DNA of 64,000 nucleotides from Dentipellis sp. KUC8613 (lineage: Eukaryota; Basidiomycota; Agaricomycetes; Russulales; Hericiaceae). The notes beneath the pieces were generated by a model. It saw only the letters and a list, made by a program, of their open reading frames with translations. It made no database searches and had not been told where the DNA came from. The stretch lies in the NCBI GenBank assembly GCA_002286715.1, contig NSJX01000013.1, positions 356,625-420,624 of the forward strand. Direction: 5' to 3'. This document shows, one piece after another, positions 21,281 through 31,915 of this stretch (position 1 is the first letter of the stretch; every line of letters begins with the position of its first letter). The position numbers and the translations under genes were made by a program.

Positions 21281-23461
21281 GGGAGGCGGGTCGAGGCTGA
21301 GAAGATGACTCGAAGGTGGCGAACGCGGCAAGACGCGTGACTGGAAATGCTTACGCGCGCTCGCTTGTCCGCCGCCACTGCCGCGCCACCGGCGTGAAGG
21401 CGTTCTGCACAGCTCTCACTGCCCTCCTGTCTCAACCACACACACAGTCTCCAAAATTCGACGCTCCTGGCCATTGGCGAGAGGTTCGAGACTTGTTTCA
21501 CCTGGTGTATCTCGCGTATTTGTTGGCTGTGCTCAAGTTCCCCGCATTCTAGAACTGTTTTGGACTTCTGTCCTTGTTTTCTGGGTCCACCGACGCCACT
21601 GGTGCGAGGCAGCGGCCTCGCAGGCAGGCCTGCAGGACAGGCGCGAGACTTCATAGGCCCTCTTATCCAATGGTGATGTGCGACGGCCGTACGCGACCTG
21701 TTGCATAGGTCTATCAAGCTTTGTCAACTTCACCGCACCGTTGGCGTTCTCCACCGCTGCATCGTTGCTGCCGAATCTTGCTCGCTATGATTGGTGGGGG
21801 ACCTTGTCAGCGCGGCGGTGGGTAGTTCCGGGCATCAATGTACCACGTACCTTCTGGCCTCGGCAATTCTCGACATTTCTGACCATCGGACCTGCCGTCA
21901 TTAAACGCGAAACGTGCAAATCTACCGTTCATTCGGTTCTCTTCAGTTGCCTGGTTGGCCTTATCGATCCTCGCAACCCCTTCCAGCATCTAGCATCAGC
22001 AAATTTGTAGCGACCCTCGGTGTTGTTTCCAATTATACCCCCTTTTACCGATCCCCCTCGACGATTGTCCTGCCCGTGGGACAAGAGGAGGCCGCCATCG
22101 CGGTGGTTCGCTCTCGCCTCCAGCCCCATGACCTGTCTCATTTCTCTCAGAAGCAATGTCCTGCTAGATTTTCACAGAGCAATAGCTCGCAGAACCCGAC
22201 GTCGCGCGGTATATCCTATCGCGCCTGCTTCTCTGGTGACACAATATTCCTTCTCTTTGTCTCCTTCCATGTTTCAAATATCAATCAGTACGGCATAGGG
22301 ACCACCGTGCGCTATCGATGCTCCAGAGTTTTCTGTGGATATACATGCTGCTTCTTGACTGTGGTATGAGCTCCACGGTCGCAAAGCGATGCAAACGCAC
22401 TCACGATTTACAGATTACAGATTCTTCTCGGTTTCGGAATACTGTGAACATATATCTTGAGATATGCGCTGCCAGATCCCATCGAGCGTGCTCTCCATGG
22501 TGCCTCTTTACCCTGCCCCGCGCTTCACGGGACTCCACTCCCCGACGTCTGAACCTATGACACACGCCATTGGTCCCCCTCATGTTACGTTGCGGACACT
22601 TCACAAAGCGAGTTGTGTATTCCCATCAGTGGCAAGCCCTGGTGCCTAGTGGTTCGGGGACGATACATCGGTACGGGTATGCATGCAAGCCCTTCAATTG
22701 ATCGATTCGTTCTTCTTTCCTCTTCGATCCACGCCATATGGGCGAGAAGTATTGTGTACTTATCGTATGCATTTGTCAAGGAAAGTCGATACAGAAACAA
22801 AGGTACAGCGATGAAGGTTGGATATCGACAGTGGCGCTTGGCGTCGATCACTGGCGTCGGCAGGAAAAGAGACGACGATACCCCAAGCCCCAACAGTGTG
22901 ATGGCATGACTGGTATTTTGCTGTGCTTCGTAACTTTTGCGCATGGAACTTCAAGCTGGCGTATTACCCCTTTCCCGGCAGCTACCGAAGGGGCAAACGC
23001 CTACTGCAGCAACTCCAGAGCACATCTGTCAGACCCTTCCTCTTTTTTTGCCCCGAATCATACACTATCGCATCTGGAAATGCACCAAGAGTTGTTTCAA
23101 AGCGAATCCCGGAGTGCACCGACCCGGATGCCATCACCATCCGAAGGTGATTTGCCGTTACCAGAGAGAAGCGCATCTGACTTGAGCTCTGTTAGCCCAG
23201 CGCCCCATGTTTCCCAATGCAGTTTCATGAATCTCCCTGTACTCTTTCGGCTCCAATCTTCGTCGACCAGATCTATTCGATTCTTTCCCGACGCCATCCA
23301 CCTGCTTGTCATTGCTACAACGTTCGATGCCTCCCGACTCGCACCTCCATCTCTCTCGCTAGCGCGATCCTCCCCCTCGTCTATCGTAATCCGATGTGTT
23401 GTTGGCCTCGAGAACTGCTATAAAGTTGCCGTCGTCGCAGCATGAGACGGCATTGTCCAAC
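21281..23461. other. Intergenic region, 2.2 kb
   Basis: The region between PPG1 (-) and the C2H2 gene (+) must hold two divergent promoters. The part from about 22.9 to 23.45 kb is pyrimidine-rich and contains a 235-codon open frame (22738-23445) with Ser/Pro-rich content but no recognisable domain; I do not call it. Nothing else was identified. Confidence 0.45.
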
Positions 23462-24260
23462 ATGCAGAACACCAACAACTCGTACTCACACTCTCAGTCT
23501 CAGCGTTCCCGCACGAACCAGCAGGGATCGACTGTCAATAATGCTTCGACCCAGGGCGGAAACTCTGCATACAACCACGGTTATGCGGGGTCTAGTCAGC
23601 CCCAGCACCTCTTGCATTCTCATGGTACTGGCACTCATAACCGTATGACCTTTTTTCTAGTTTTCCGCGTCTAAGTTGGGCTGACATATTCTTGCAGAGA
23701 CGACTGGGTCCGGGGCTCTTCGTCCTATGCCATTCACGCAGAATCCTGCAAACCCGACGGATGGGTATCAGCATTCGTACGCGGAGGGGAATGAAGCGGA
23801 ACCTTACCTGGCCCCCAACGTCCCTGCTCACTACAGGAACTATCGCCCTCTCCATCATGGCCACCCTATCGTTCCTTCCCAGCAGCCCACGACTGGGTCT
23901 CAGTTCATCCCGACCCCCTCCCAGCTCGTCGGGGCTTTCCCCAGCTCCCCCTCGCAGGCCCATCCCTCTTACGCGTCTCGCGGCTCGGGCGGCACGCAGG
24001 GTGCCTCCTCCAGCGCCGTGCACGCTGCTGCATCCTCCAGCACCTCCGGCTCGCCCATCATATGCGACATCTGTGTTCCGGCGGTGACCTTCACGCGCCC
24101 GCACGACAGGAAGCGCCATATCGAAAGCCACCACTCGCCTAACGAGTCCCAGCATATCTGCATTCACTGCAATAAGGCATATGCCCGTGCGGACTCGCTG
24201 AAGCGGCACTATGACAAGCCGTGCGACAAAGACCCTCGCGGTGGGGCTGGCAAGGCCTAA
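23462..24260 (+). CDS. C2H2 zinc-finger protein, putative transcription factor
   Basis: Start ATG 23462-23464 (MQNTNNSYSHSQSQRSRTNQ). One intron, 23643-23697. The N-terminal two thirds is low complexity (Gln, Asn, Ser, His, Pro), typical of fungal regulators. Near the C-terminus there are two zinc fingers: CDICVPAVTFTRPHDRKRH followed by IESHH, and CIHCNKAYARADSLKRHYDK whose last ligand appears to be Cys (KPCDKD), a C2HC variant. It ends PRGGAGKA with stop at 24258-24260. Length about 247 residues. Family membership is clear; target genes and biological role cannot be read from sequence. Confidence 0.85.
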
Positions 24261-26082
24261 TGGGCTGGGCGAAGACCTACCCACCCGTGACGGCAATATA
24301 GCTATTGCAGGAGTTCTCCATCTTCTTGATAATGCGCGTCGTCTGCTGTGTATTCTGTATGCTTCCATGTTTCCCGTTGTCTAGTTATGGTGCAGATTAC
24401 TTACCGCCGTCAGCTTTTTCTTGCTCGTTGAATACATTACGAACCGGATACTAATGCCGCCGGCGGGCTTGTGCAGCTTGGCACATCTCCGTTTGGATCA
24501 CGAGATCCGCTTGTACGATTAACGTAGATATTGACCCGTCGAGAATACGATCTGTTGCTTGTCTATGGGCAAATAATTGAATCGGTGTCAAGGTCACCGA
24601 CGTGAGTCCGACAGCATCGCGGCACAGCAGTTCTCTACGACTGCCTAATCGAGCTACGTGTGCATCGCGGACGCGTGCAGCGTGCATGCACGTTCCGCGC
24701 ATAGCAGAGAAATCCGCCGATCTTCGATACAGACAATTGAAGGCCTTGTAGCAACCGACGAGATGCACAGCCGGCGGTTCAGTAGCGTCGTCGGAGTAAG
24801 ACGTTGGGCAGACGGCAGGCGGGGCAGTCGTATGGCCGCCGCTCGCGGATGCATGGGCACTGAATGGCACATGCACATGCGTCCCTAGGCCCGCTGCAGC
24901 TTGAGGGTGCCCTCTTCCCTTCGAGGCTTCTATCGAGATTCTAAGTAATCAACGCAAAAGCCCGATTGCAGAACGATCATCGCCCGATTTCAATTCAAAG
25001 GAGGAGCATCGCTACTCCGAACGACGCAAATGCAGAGATCAGCGACCTCGAATTGCCTTGCAGCTGCCGCATTTCCCGCTCGCTGTCACCGAAGCTCTCC
25101 GCCCGTGTGCTCGCGGTGACCGATTCCTCGACCAAGACGCGAGGATCTCCGATGGCCCTTCGTGTGCCGGCATGGCGCGCGCAGGTATCGAAGCTTGTGA
25201 CGGGCACGAGCGACGTGGTGGACGATTGCCCGTCTACTCACGCCGACCCTTAGGCCTCCCATCTCCGATCCGCATGCCAATTTTCCTTGTCGCCTGTTCC
25301 AACCAGATTGGCATCGAGCGATCCTTTGTAAACCCGCCTTGGCTGATGCTTGTCTTCCAGACGGCAGAGCTACAACCCAATCCATCTAAGGGTGTGCAGA
25401 GAACCACCGATACATCGGTGCTTAGCCTAGCATTAGTCCGAGTGCATTTAGCATTACCTGTCCAATCTAAGCCTGCGTGTCTTCCTGTTCTTGCATCTAG
25501 AAAGGTGACGTCAGTACTTCGTCTCTTGAAGCCACCTTCGCGTCTTTGCCCCAAGACTTATGTTACTGCCTTCACTTCGCAAGAGTGGTCGTCCATTCCA
25601 TTCTGTCACTCGCTGTTATCTGATCCGGACCCACCCGGGCGATGTGTGGAAATTCCACCTTTCTTATGAGCGTTAGCGTCCAGTCTCCATCGCAAGTCAA
25701 AATGGACTAAAGCGCTAGCAACGTGCATTCTCAAACCTTGAGTTATATTCGGTGCACCATGTGACGGGCGTCCGTTTTGCTCACTATTCTGCATACCCGC
25801 CTAGAAGCCTCTCGCTCAAGCAGTCCCGTCTTTTTTGCCATAGGTCAATCATCATAGTGTTCCTTGTCGTTAGCTGCGAGGGATGCGACACATGACAGTT
25901 TGTGCGATTCAAGCGGCCTCAAGAAGTAGGCATCGCCCATCCATCCTGTGTTTCGGGAAACAAGGTGCAGTATCCACCTGGAGCATTGGTTCCTAAAGAT
26001 AAGGTACAATCTGATACGCGTAGCTGTGATACAATGAGAAGATATGCCAATGTACAAGAAGCAATGTAAGAACCAAACTCAT
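24261..26082. other. Intergenic region, 1.8 kb, convergent 3' ends
   Basis: No recognisable gene between the C2H2 gene (+) and CWC24 (-). The opposite-strand frames here are short and mutually overlapping. A GTGCAGCGTGCATGCACG palindrome-like segment lies near 24675-24692. Confidence 0.4.
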
Positions 26083-27215
26083 CTAGCTGCCGTCATCTTC
26101 GGAGGAGTGGTCTGTACCTTCATCGCCACTGGCGGCTTCAAGTCCCTCAATCTTGACGCCCTGCTGCCCTCCACCTTCATCCTCCGCCTCATCACCTCCC
26201 TCTTCTCCCTTCTTCTTCCGGATCTTCTCCAGAACCTTATCCGCCCTATTGAATATCCCACCGGTCGGCGCCCCACACGCGGCGCATTTGGGCGTCTTCG
26301 AGAAGCGTTTAATGGCGCATGCAGAGCAGTAGTAGTGTCCGCAACGCGTCACGATGGGGTCCGTATACGGCTTGCGGCAGATGAGGCATGCAAACGGAAT
26401 GTCCTCGTCATCTGAATCTGATCCAGAATCGTCCTCAACTTGCTTGCTCGGGTTAGCTGCGAGCTTGTCCAGCTGCCATCCCTGTAGGTCTAATTCGACA
26501 TCAGTACCACACATGAATAGCATGCCGTACTGTCGAACTCACATGTACCACGATCGTGCAGGAACTTGCAGGTATCGCCGAAGCCACAATAACCCGTCTC
26601 TGCGGAAGAAGGGTGCGCCGTCAGTTCGTTGCGATACATTGGACAAGAACAAACGCACTTACCTTTATAGTCCTTACATACGTCAGGCTGATAATCGACT
26701 ATGGTGACGGTGCGTATGGTACTGTTGTTGCTTCTCTGAGGGCCAATCCGCATCGCCTTGGGCACCTCCTGGCTCTTCTTGATGTGGGACGTGTACGCCT
26801 TCTGCCCTCGGTATAGCCCATCGTCCGGTGCATCTTCCTCCTCGTTGCCCCTATCTTTCTTCATCCGTTTCGCCAGCATCTCTTCCGCTTCATCTCCCTG
26901 CAGAATCTCTTGCGCAGCATTGATATGTCCGCCGGTCGACGCCCAGTTGATTCCCACCCCGTCACGAGTAGGTCCGGCATCGTCTTCGGCGTCATATTCG
27001 CCAGCGTGTCTCTGGGAAGATGTACGTTTTGTCCCTGCGCTAAGCAAGCTCGCGCCACCCTTGCGCGAAGGCATGACGACTTCAGACTTGGATGAAGAAG
27101 GCACCGGGCCGGAAGCTTTGGTGGCAGTTGGTGGAGGTGATCGTTGTCGAGTTGTCGTGGGACGTGCCCGCTTTTTCTTGAAGAAAGGTACCTTCACATC
27201 ATTGCTGGACTCCAT
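26083..27215 (-). CDS. CWC24: Pre-mRNA splicing factor Cwc24 (CCCH + RING)
   Basis: Spliceosome-associated protein (RNF113A in animals) that sits near the 5' splice site before the first catalytic step. Start ATG 27213-27215 (MESSNDVKVPFFKKKRARPT). A disordered basic N-terminus precedes WASTGGHINAAQEILQGDEA and a segment with LYRGQKAYTSHIKKSQEV. IRTVTIVDYQPDVCKDYK then continues after an intron as ETGYCGFGDTCKFLHDRG, completing a CCCH finger. After a further intron GWQLDKLA leads into the RING finger FACLICRKPYTDPIVTRCGH, YYCSACAIKRF, KCAACGAPTGGIFNRA. An acidic tail ends at 26083. Two introns. Length about 340 residues, normal for the family. Confidence 0.93.
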
Positions 27216-28783
27216 GATCACAGTGAGAATGGTGATCGAGAACAAGAGGCTGAATGGTGTGGAAACTCAGAGTGAGCTGACTTGAGCACAAGTCACTGTG
27301 ACCAACTGACCAACGCGAGTACTTGCTGACTCAGCCACAGCGCCGCGGAGTTGACCAATCACGGAGTTCGCCGAGCGGCTTCGGGATGGTCCTGGTCCAG
27401 GACTTCCACTCGTCACCTTCGACGCCTCAAACTTATTGGTAATCCTCGAAATGTGCGCGCAGTGACTCGTGCCTCTTTTATCAGACCGCCGGATCTTGTT
27501 GCTTCCTGAGCGTTCAAAGGAGCAAAGGTTTGCGTACCTTCGTCATTATGGTGATACTTGAGCGTGGCAAATTGCGCAAGAACTTGAGCCTCAATGTCGA
27601 TGTGGTGGCGACACCGCGACGCGACTGATCAGTCATCCAACGCGATACTTATTCGAGCCTGTTCTAGTGACGACGCTGGGTGCATAAGAAGGCATAGTCG
27701 TCGCCCCAGCGTCTCCCCCACTCGTCTCTGGTGTCTCTGGACCTGTGCTTCTCCAACCCGACGGTACCTCATGGCTTCGTGTCCCGGAACGTCGGAAGTT
27801 ACGCCACAAGGCGAGTAGATCCGCATTTTCTGAATTTGTCGACCTTCAACTCATTGTCCCACCGTATTTGACAATGTCCTCGCAGGTTGTTGCTTCTTAT
27901 TTCCAACCTTCTGTGATACTTATTCCTTGTGTTCCCACGTAGACGAAGAACAATGCTCGAGGACGCAATAGTTAGAGTCCTCGCAATCCTGATGCGCCCA
28001 TCATCCGGTGCGTACCTGGTTTCTGACAGAGATGTAACAGACTGGGCGTTTTGCCACTTTTGACGTGCGGTATGTTTTTTCTATGTCTGAGTGTCGTAAC
28101 AAGACTGACTGGCTAACATTCTATGTAGACTACCCGGGTGGTGCGCGTGTCTTGCGCCGGCTTCGGCCGCTGTCGGATCGGTGGGATGCTGGAGTACGTC
28201 TCAGGTGTGCGGCAGGCGCACTGCGGTACGGAGGAAGCTTAAGAAGGACGTCGGCAGCGTTGTTCCAAGCACCGGTGCAGATCGACGCTTTGCTGCACAG
28301 CTCATCTTCCATGTCAAATGCTCCGCTGCCTGGAGGCACTGGCGCGGTGGCCAACCAGAATCGGTAGATTGAAAGGCGGCCATCCACCAAGCGATTTCGG
28401 CCGAGCAGGAGCTTCCCCGGCTCGTACATGTGTTTCATGCATCGGTGCCTACTCTGGGGCAGCCGGTGAGGGGAGACGCCAATTTTTTTACGAAAAGATT
28501 TGCGAGGGAGTGCCCAATGTTAGAGCGCGATGCCGAAGGCCGAGTGGGTGCAATCGAAGATCGGGGCGGGCCGAGATAGCGCACGTGATGCAATTAATTG
28601 GAAGAGAATTTGTCAGATAAATGATTTTCCAGGAACGGGCGCGGGAAACCGGGACGTAGCGTGTGGGTCCGTCTGCCGCCCATCTTATCGCCTTTCCTCC
28701 CACCATCGTCTTTGCCCCGCATCTCTTCGCTTTTTGCGCTCGCGCAGCTGCAAACTGCTTGCGCAGCATCAAGTCCGGCCACC
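27216..28783. other. Divergent promoter region, 1.6 kb
   Basis: Separates CWC24 (-) from the bZIP gene (+). No recognisable gene. The last 150 bp before the bZIP ATG are C/T-rich (probable 5' UTR). Confidence 0.45.
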
Positions 28784-29737
28784 ATGACCCCCCCAAACCT
28801 CCAGGGACTCAATGTCGTCCACCCGACCCAGTCGCAGAACCAGTATCTCTCTGACTCTCAGGATCTCCTCACTCTTCCCCACTACCCCGAGCTTAGCGCA
28901 CAGCTCGATTTATGGACCAACCTCGCATTTGAATCGGACGAACCCCTCGTGCGTCGTGATGATATGAAAAAGGACACCAGCGGCGGCGAATCTTCCTCGC
29001 CTCCCATGGATGATATGGAGCGTGACGAGGAGGAGGCTGCTGGACCTGCTCGGGCGGAGAATCACGACAATGTGGTCATGGGAAATCCTATCAATGATTC
29101 GAACTCGTCCACCGCCAAGCAGCAGAATCAACAGCAGCAACAGCAACAGCAACAGTTGGACATCAGTGCCCTTCTCGCTGGCTTCGGTGTCGACCCGTTC
29201 GCTGTGCCCACGCTGTACCAGCAGCCCCCTCCCTCCGCGGCGCCCTCTCTCGCGCAGATTCTTGCGCTTTATCCGAGCCACGCTACTGGCTATCCCCATC
29301 CTCCCGTTCAGTCACCCGCCGCCGCAGCGGCTCCCGCGCAGGTACAACCTGCTGCGAAACGTGCTCGCACCCGCAAGTCTTCTGTGTCTACTAACGCGGA
29401 GGATGATGCATCGTCACCAAACACTATTACCTTCCCCAGCGGCCCCGACACGGCCGGTCAAAGCGCTCTTTCCCCTGCGGAGGATAAACGCCGGCGAAAC
29501 ACGGCTGCGTCGGCCCGGTTCCGTCTGAAGAAGAAGGAGAGGGAGGCGGCGCTGGAGAAGAAGGCGAAGGAGCTCGAGGTGAAGGTGACGGAACTCGAGC
29601 GGGAGTGCGAAGGATTGAGGAGAGAGAACGGATGGCTGAAGGGCCTTGTCGTCGGTGTCACAGGCGTTGGAGCGACGCAGCCTGGCCCATCGCCAGGATT
29701 GGGCAGCAAGCGGCAGCGGGAGGACGACAGCAAGTAA
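28784..29737 (+). CDS. bZIP transcription factor, cys-3/MetR-like
   Basis: Start ATG 28784-28786 in strong context (CCACCATGACC). No intron is needed. The N-terminal half is disordered and acidic with a glutamine run (about 29127-29157, ending QQQLD) and the segment ISALLAGFGVDPFAVPTLYQ. A basic patch AAKRARTRKSS comes before the bZIP: basic region KRRRNTAASARFRLKKKERE with the family N-x7-R spacing, then a leucine zipper (LEKKAKELEVKVTELERECE, LRRENGWLKGLV). NTAASARFR and RRENGWLK are characteristic of the Neurospora cys-3 / Aspergillus metR group that controls sulfur assimilation, so that role is likely but inferred. Stop 29735-29737. Length 317 residues. Confidence 0.9.
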   Translation: MTPPNLQGLNVVHPTQSQNQYLSDSQDLLTLPHYPELSAQLDLWTNLAFESDEPLVRRDDMKKDTSGGESSSPPMDDMERDEEEAAGPARAENHDNVVMGNPINDSNSSTAKQQNQQQQQQQQQLDISALLAGFGVDPFAVPTLYQQPPPSAAPSLAQILALYPSHATGYPHPPVQSPAAAAAPAQVQPAAKRARTRKSSVSTNAEDDASSPNTITFPSGPDTAGQSALSPAEDKRRRNTAASARFRLKKKEREAALEKKAKELEVKVTELERECEGLRRENGWLKGLVVGVTGVGATQPGPSPGLGSKRQREDDSK

Positions 29738-30138
29738 TTATGAAGATTTATGCTGAGCATGCCATGTTTTTTTGATTCCACTCCCCCTCCTTTCCACCGC
29801 CTCCCAGGCTCCATGCTCGCTAATCTTGTCCCGTGCTTTTTGCCGTTAACATTATACAGTCCCTTTCTAACCCGCCTCCCACGTTTATGATTCTACGACG
29901 AGTACGATGCAAGTATGTGGCGGTTGAGTGGCAGTATACGAAACGCAGCAGATTGTATCTCATACGAATATATATTTTTACTCGAAATCTAGTTGTGTTT
30001 TCTGCGGAGGAGAGGCTGCTCAATAAGGAAGGTGTGCCAGGAAACGAGCGCTGCCTTGCGCCGCAACGCCCGACGCTACGCCGCGACCTACCACGTCCTC
30101 CCAGACGATGTCCATCCCCTTCCGCCATCTCCTTCCCC
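29738..30138. other. Intergenic, no gene seen
   Basis: 401 bp between the bZIP stop and the LysM-protein start, both plus strand. It includes a T-rich stretch near 29765-29775 and a C-rich leader just before 30139. Confidence 0.4.
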
Positions 30139-31915
30139 ATGCCGTCCACAGCTGACGGCCGTTTCTTCACAACCCAGCACACCGTCCACGACCTTGACGA
30201 CGAACTTGTGTTCAACCCGTTTGACGACCGTCATCGTCTCCAGCACGCCAGCAGGCCTTCAAAGCCATTCACCTCAGCACTCGCTCCGTCCTCGTCTCGG
30301 TCGTCTCTACGTCGGCGCGGTTCAGATGGTGCTCTCTCGGAGAGAGCAGCTACCTCTCCCATCCGTGCCGAATCTGCACACACGAGATCACGCATGGTGG
30401 ACAACTACGACGGAGACCACCACCCCTTGAGCCGCAGGGCCAGCTCTTCGAGCGCCAAGTCGGCTCGGATACAATCCACGGGGAATACACGTCCACGGCT
30501 CACTCGTCTTCTGTCTTCATGGAGCACGGACGACGCAGCTCCGTCCAGTCCCGAGGCGCAGAGACAGAGCGCTGAAACCTCCCGCGGTTCTGGGCGAGGA
30601 AGTGCCGGCAATGGGACTCCTGTCAAAGGCGAAGAGAAGGTTGTTCTCGTGCACGATGTGAGTCCGTACATCTATACGTCACCGCGCTATTTTTTGTCCG
30701 TTTGGACGGCGCTCTAGACCATCTCTGCGTTAGACATTCACTTGCTCTTTCTCCTCGTTTCGTATATTGAGCTCCCATGTCTAATACCACCCTGTCCCGT
30801 TGTCCTAGGTGGCGCCGAAAGATTCGCTCGCTGGCGTTGCGCTTAAGTATGGCATCTCTCTCGCGGAGCTCCGCCGCGCGAACCAGCTTTGGACTTCAGA
30901 TAGTATTCATCTCCGCAAGGTTCTCTACATCCCCGTGGAGCACGCGCGACTGGCGAAGGCGAGGCTAGCCCTTGAGCTTGCGGAATCGAATGCTTCGCAT
31001 ACACAGGCGGTCTCACAGGGCCAGTTGAATGAGGTCAACGGGGTTGTAGAAGTTCCCCAATCTGGTCGAGAAGTGTTGCTGGATCATCCCAACCGCCCTG
31101 AAAGTTCAGGAGATCTTCCGTTCAAGTCGTATGTCGTCCGCCGAATACCCGCAGAGCGCCTGTCATACTTCCCGTCCCCCCAATCCGACTCGCATACTTC
31201 CCATTCGCACCTCACTACATCCCACACCCAGTCGACATCCGTAACTTCTCCTTTGCAATCCACCGCATCAGATCGCCTTCCAGACTACTTCCGAGGTCCT
31301 GGGCGGCCACCGCCTCTGCAATCCCACCGTAGATCCCAGACACTCTCCTCGGCAACCGGGGCCTTACACAATCTCTCAAACCTCCGCTCTCCTGTCCAGG
31401 CGTTGTCTTCTTTCTTCTCCGGGCTTCCAATTATCCCAAATGCCGCCGATGGGCTTCTCTCGCGCCTATCTATCGACTCAGCCTCCACCTCCACGTCAAA
31501 CACCGCTAGCGATGAACAGGAACACGAACTCACCACGGTCCCTGCTACTCCCAAATCTCATTCCACAACCCCTGTTGCCTATCCTATACCCTTTTCTAAG
31601 CAGTGTCACAAAGGCAGCCCGAGTCCCAAACGCCTTTCGCCATCCTCCTTACCTTCTTTTTCCCTCCTCAGTCGCACACCTTCTGGTGGAAAGGGAAAAG
31701 GACGCCTCATCAGCATGCCGGGTGGGAAGGAGTCACCGCCGGAGCATATTCCTATGGCCGGCAACGGGATCCGCACGATGCAGATGCAGCCTGCTCTCGC
31801 CATGCAGCTACCGGCGCAGATTACGCGTTCGCCGTCCAAAGGCAACGCGACCATGGATTCTGTTCAAAGGATCCAACCTCACGTTCAGCCAGAAGGCCGG
31901 CTCGGTCAAGGCTAG
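30139..31915 (+). CDS. Intracellular LysM-domain protein
   Basis: Start ATG 30139-30141 (MPSTADGRFFTTQHTVHDLD). No signal peptide, so it is probably cytoplasmic rather than a secreted chitin-binding effector. Exon 1 (to 30657) is Ser/Arg-rich and disordered. A 151-bp intron (30658-30808) interrupts the LysM domain, which reads VVLVHD | VAPKDSLAGVALKYGISLAE, LRRANQLWTSDSIHLRKVLY, IPV. The rest is long and disordered, with RLPDYFRGPGRPPP, ALSSFFSGLPIIPNAADGLL and GKGKGRLISMPGGKESPP, ending at 31913-31915. It resembles LYSMD1/2-type proteins of fungi, whose function is poorly known. The intron is about three times the local norm. About 540 residues. Confidence 0.85.

Noticed and set aside
22738..23445. 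235-codon plus-strand frame upstream of the C2H2 gene
   Set aside because: Pyrimidine-rich promoter-like DNA, no domain, ends 17 bp before the C2H2 ATG; more likely chance.
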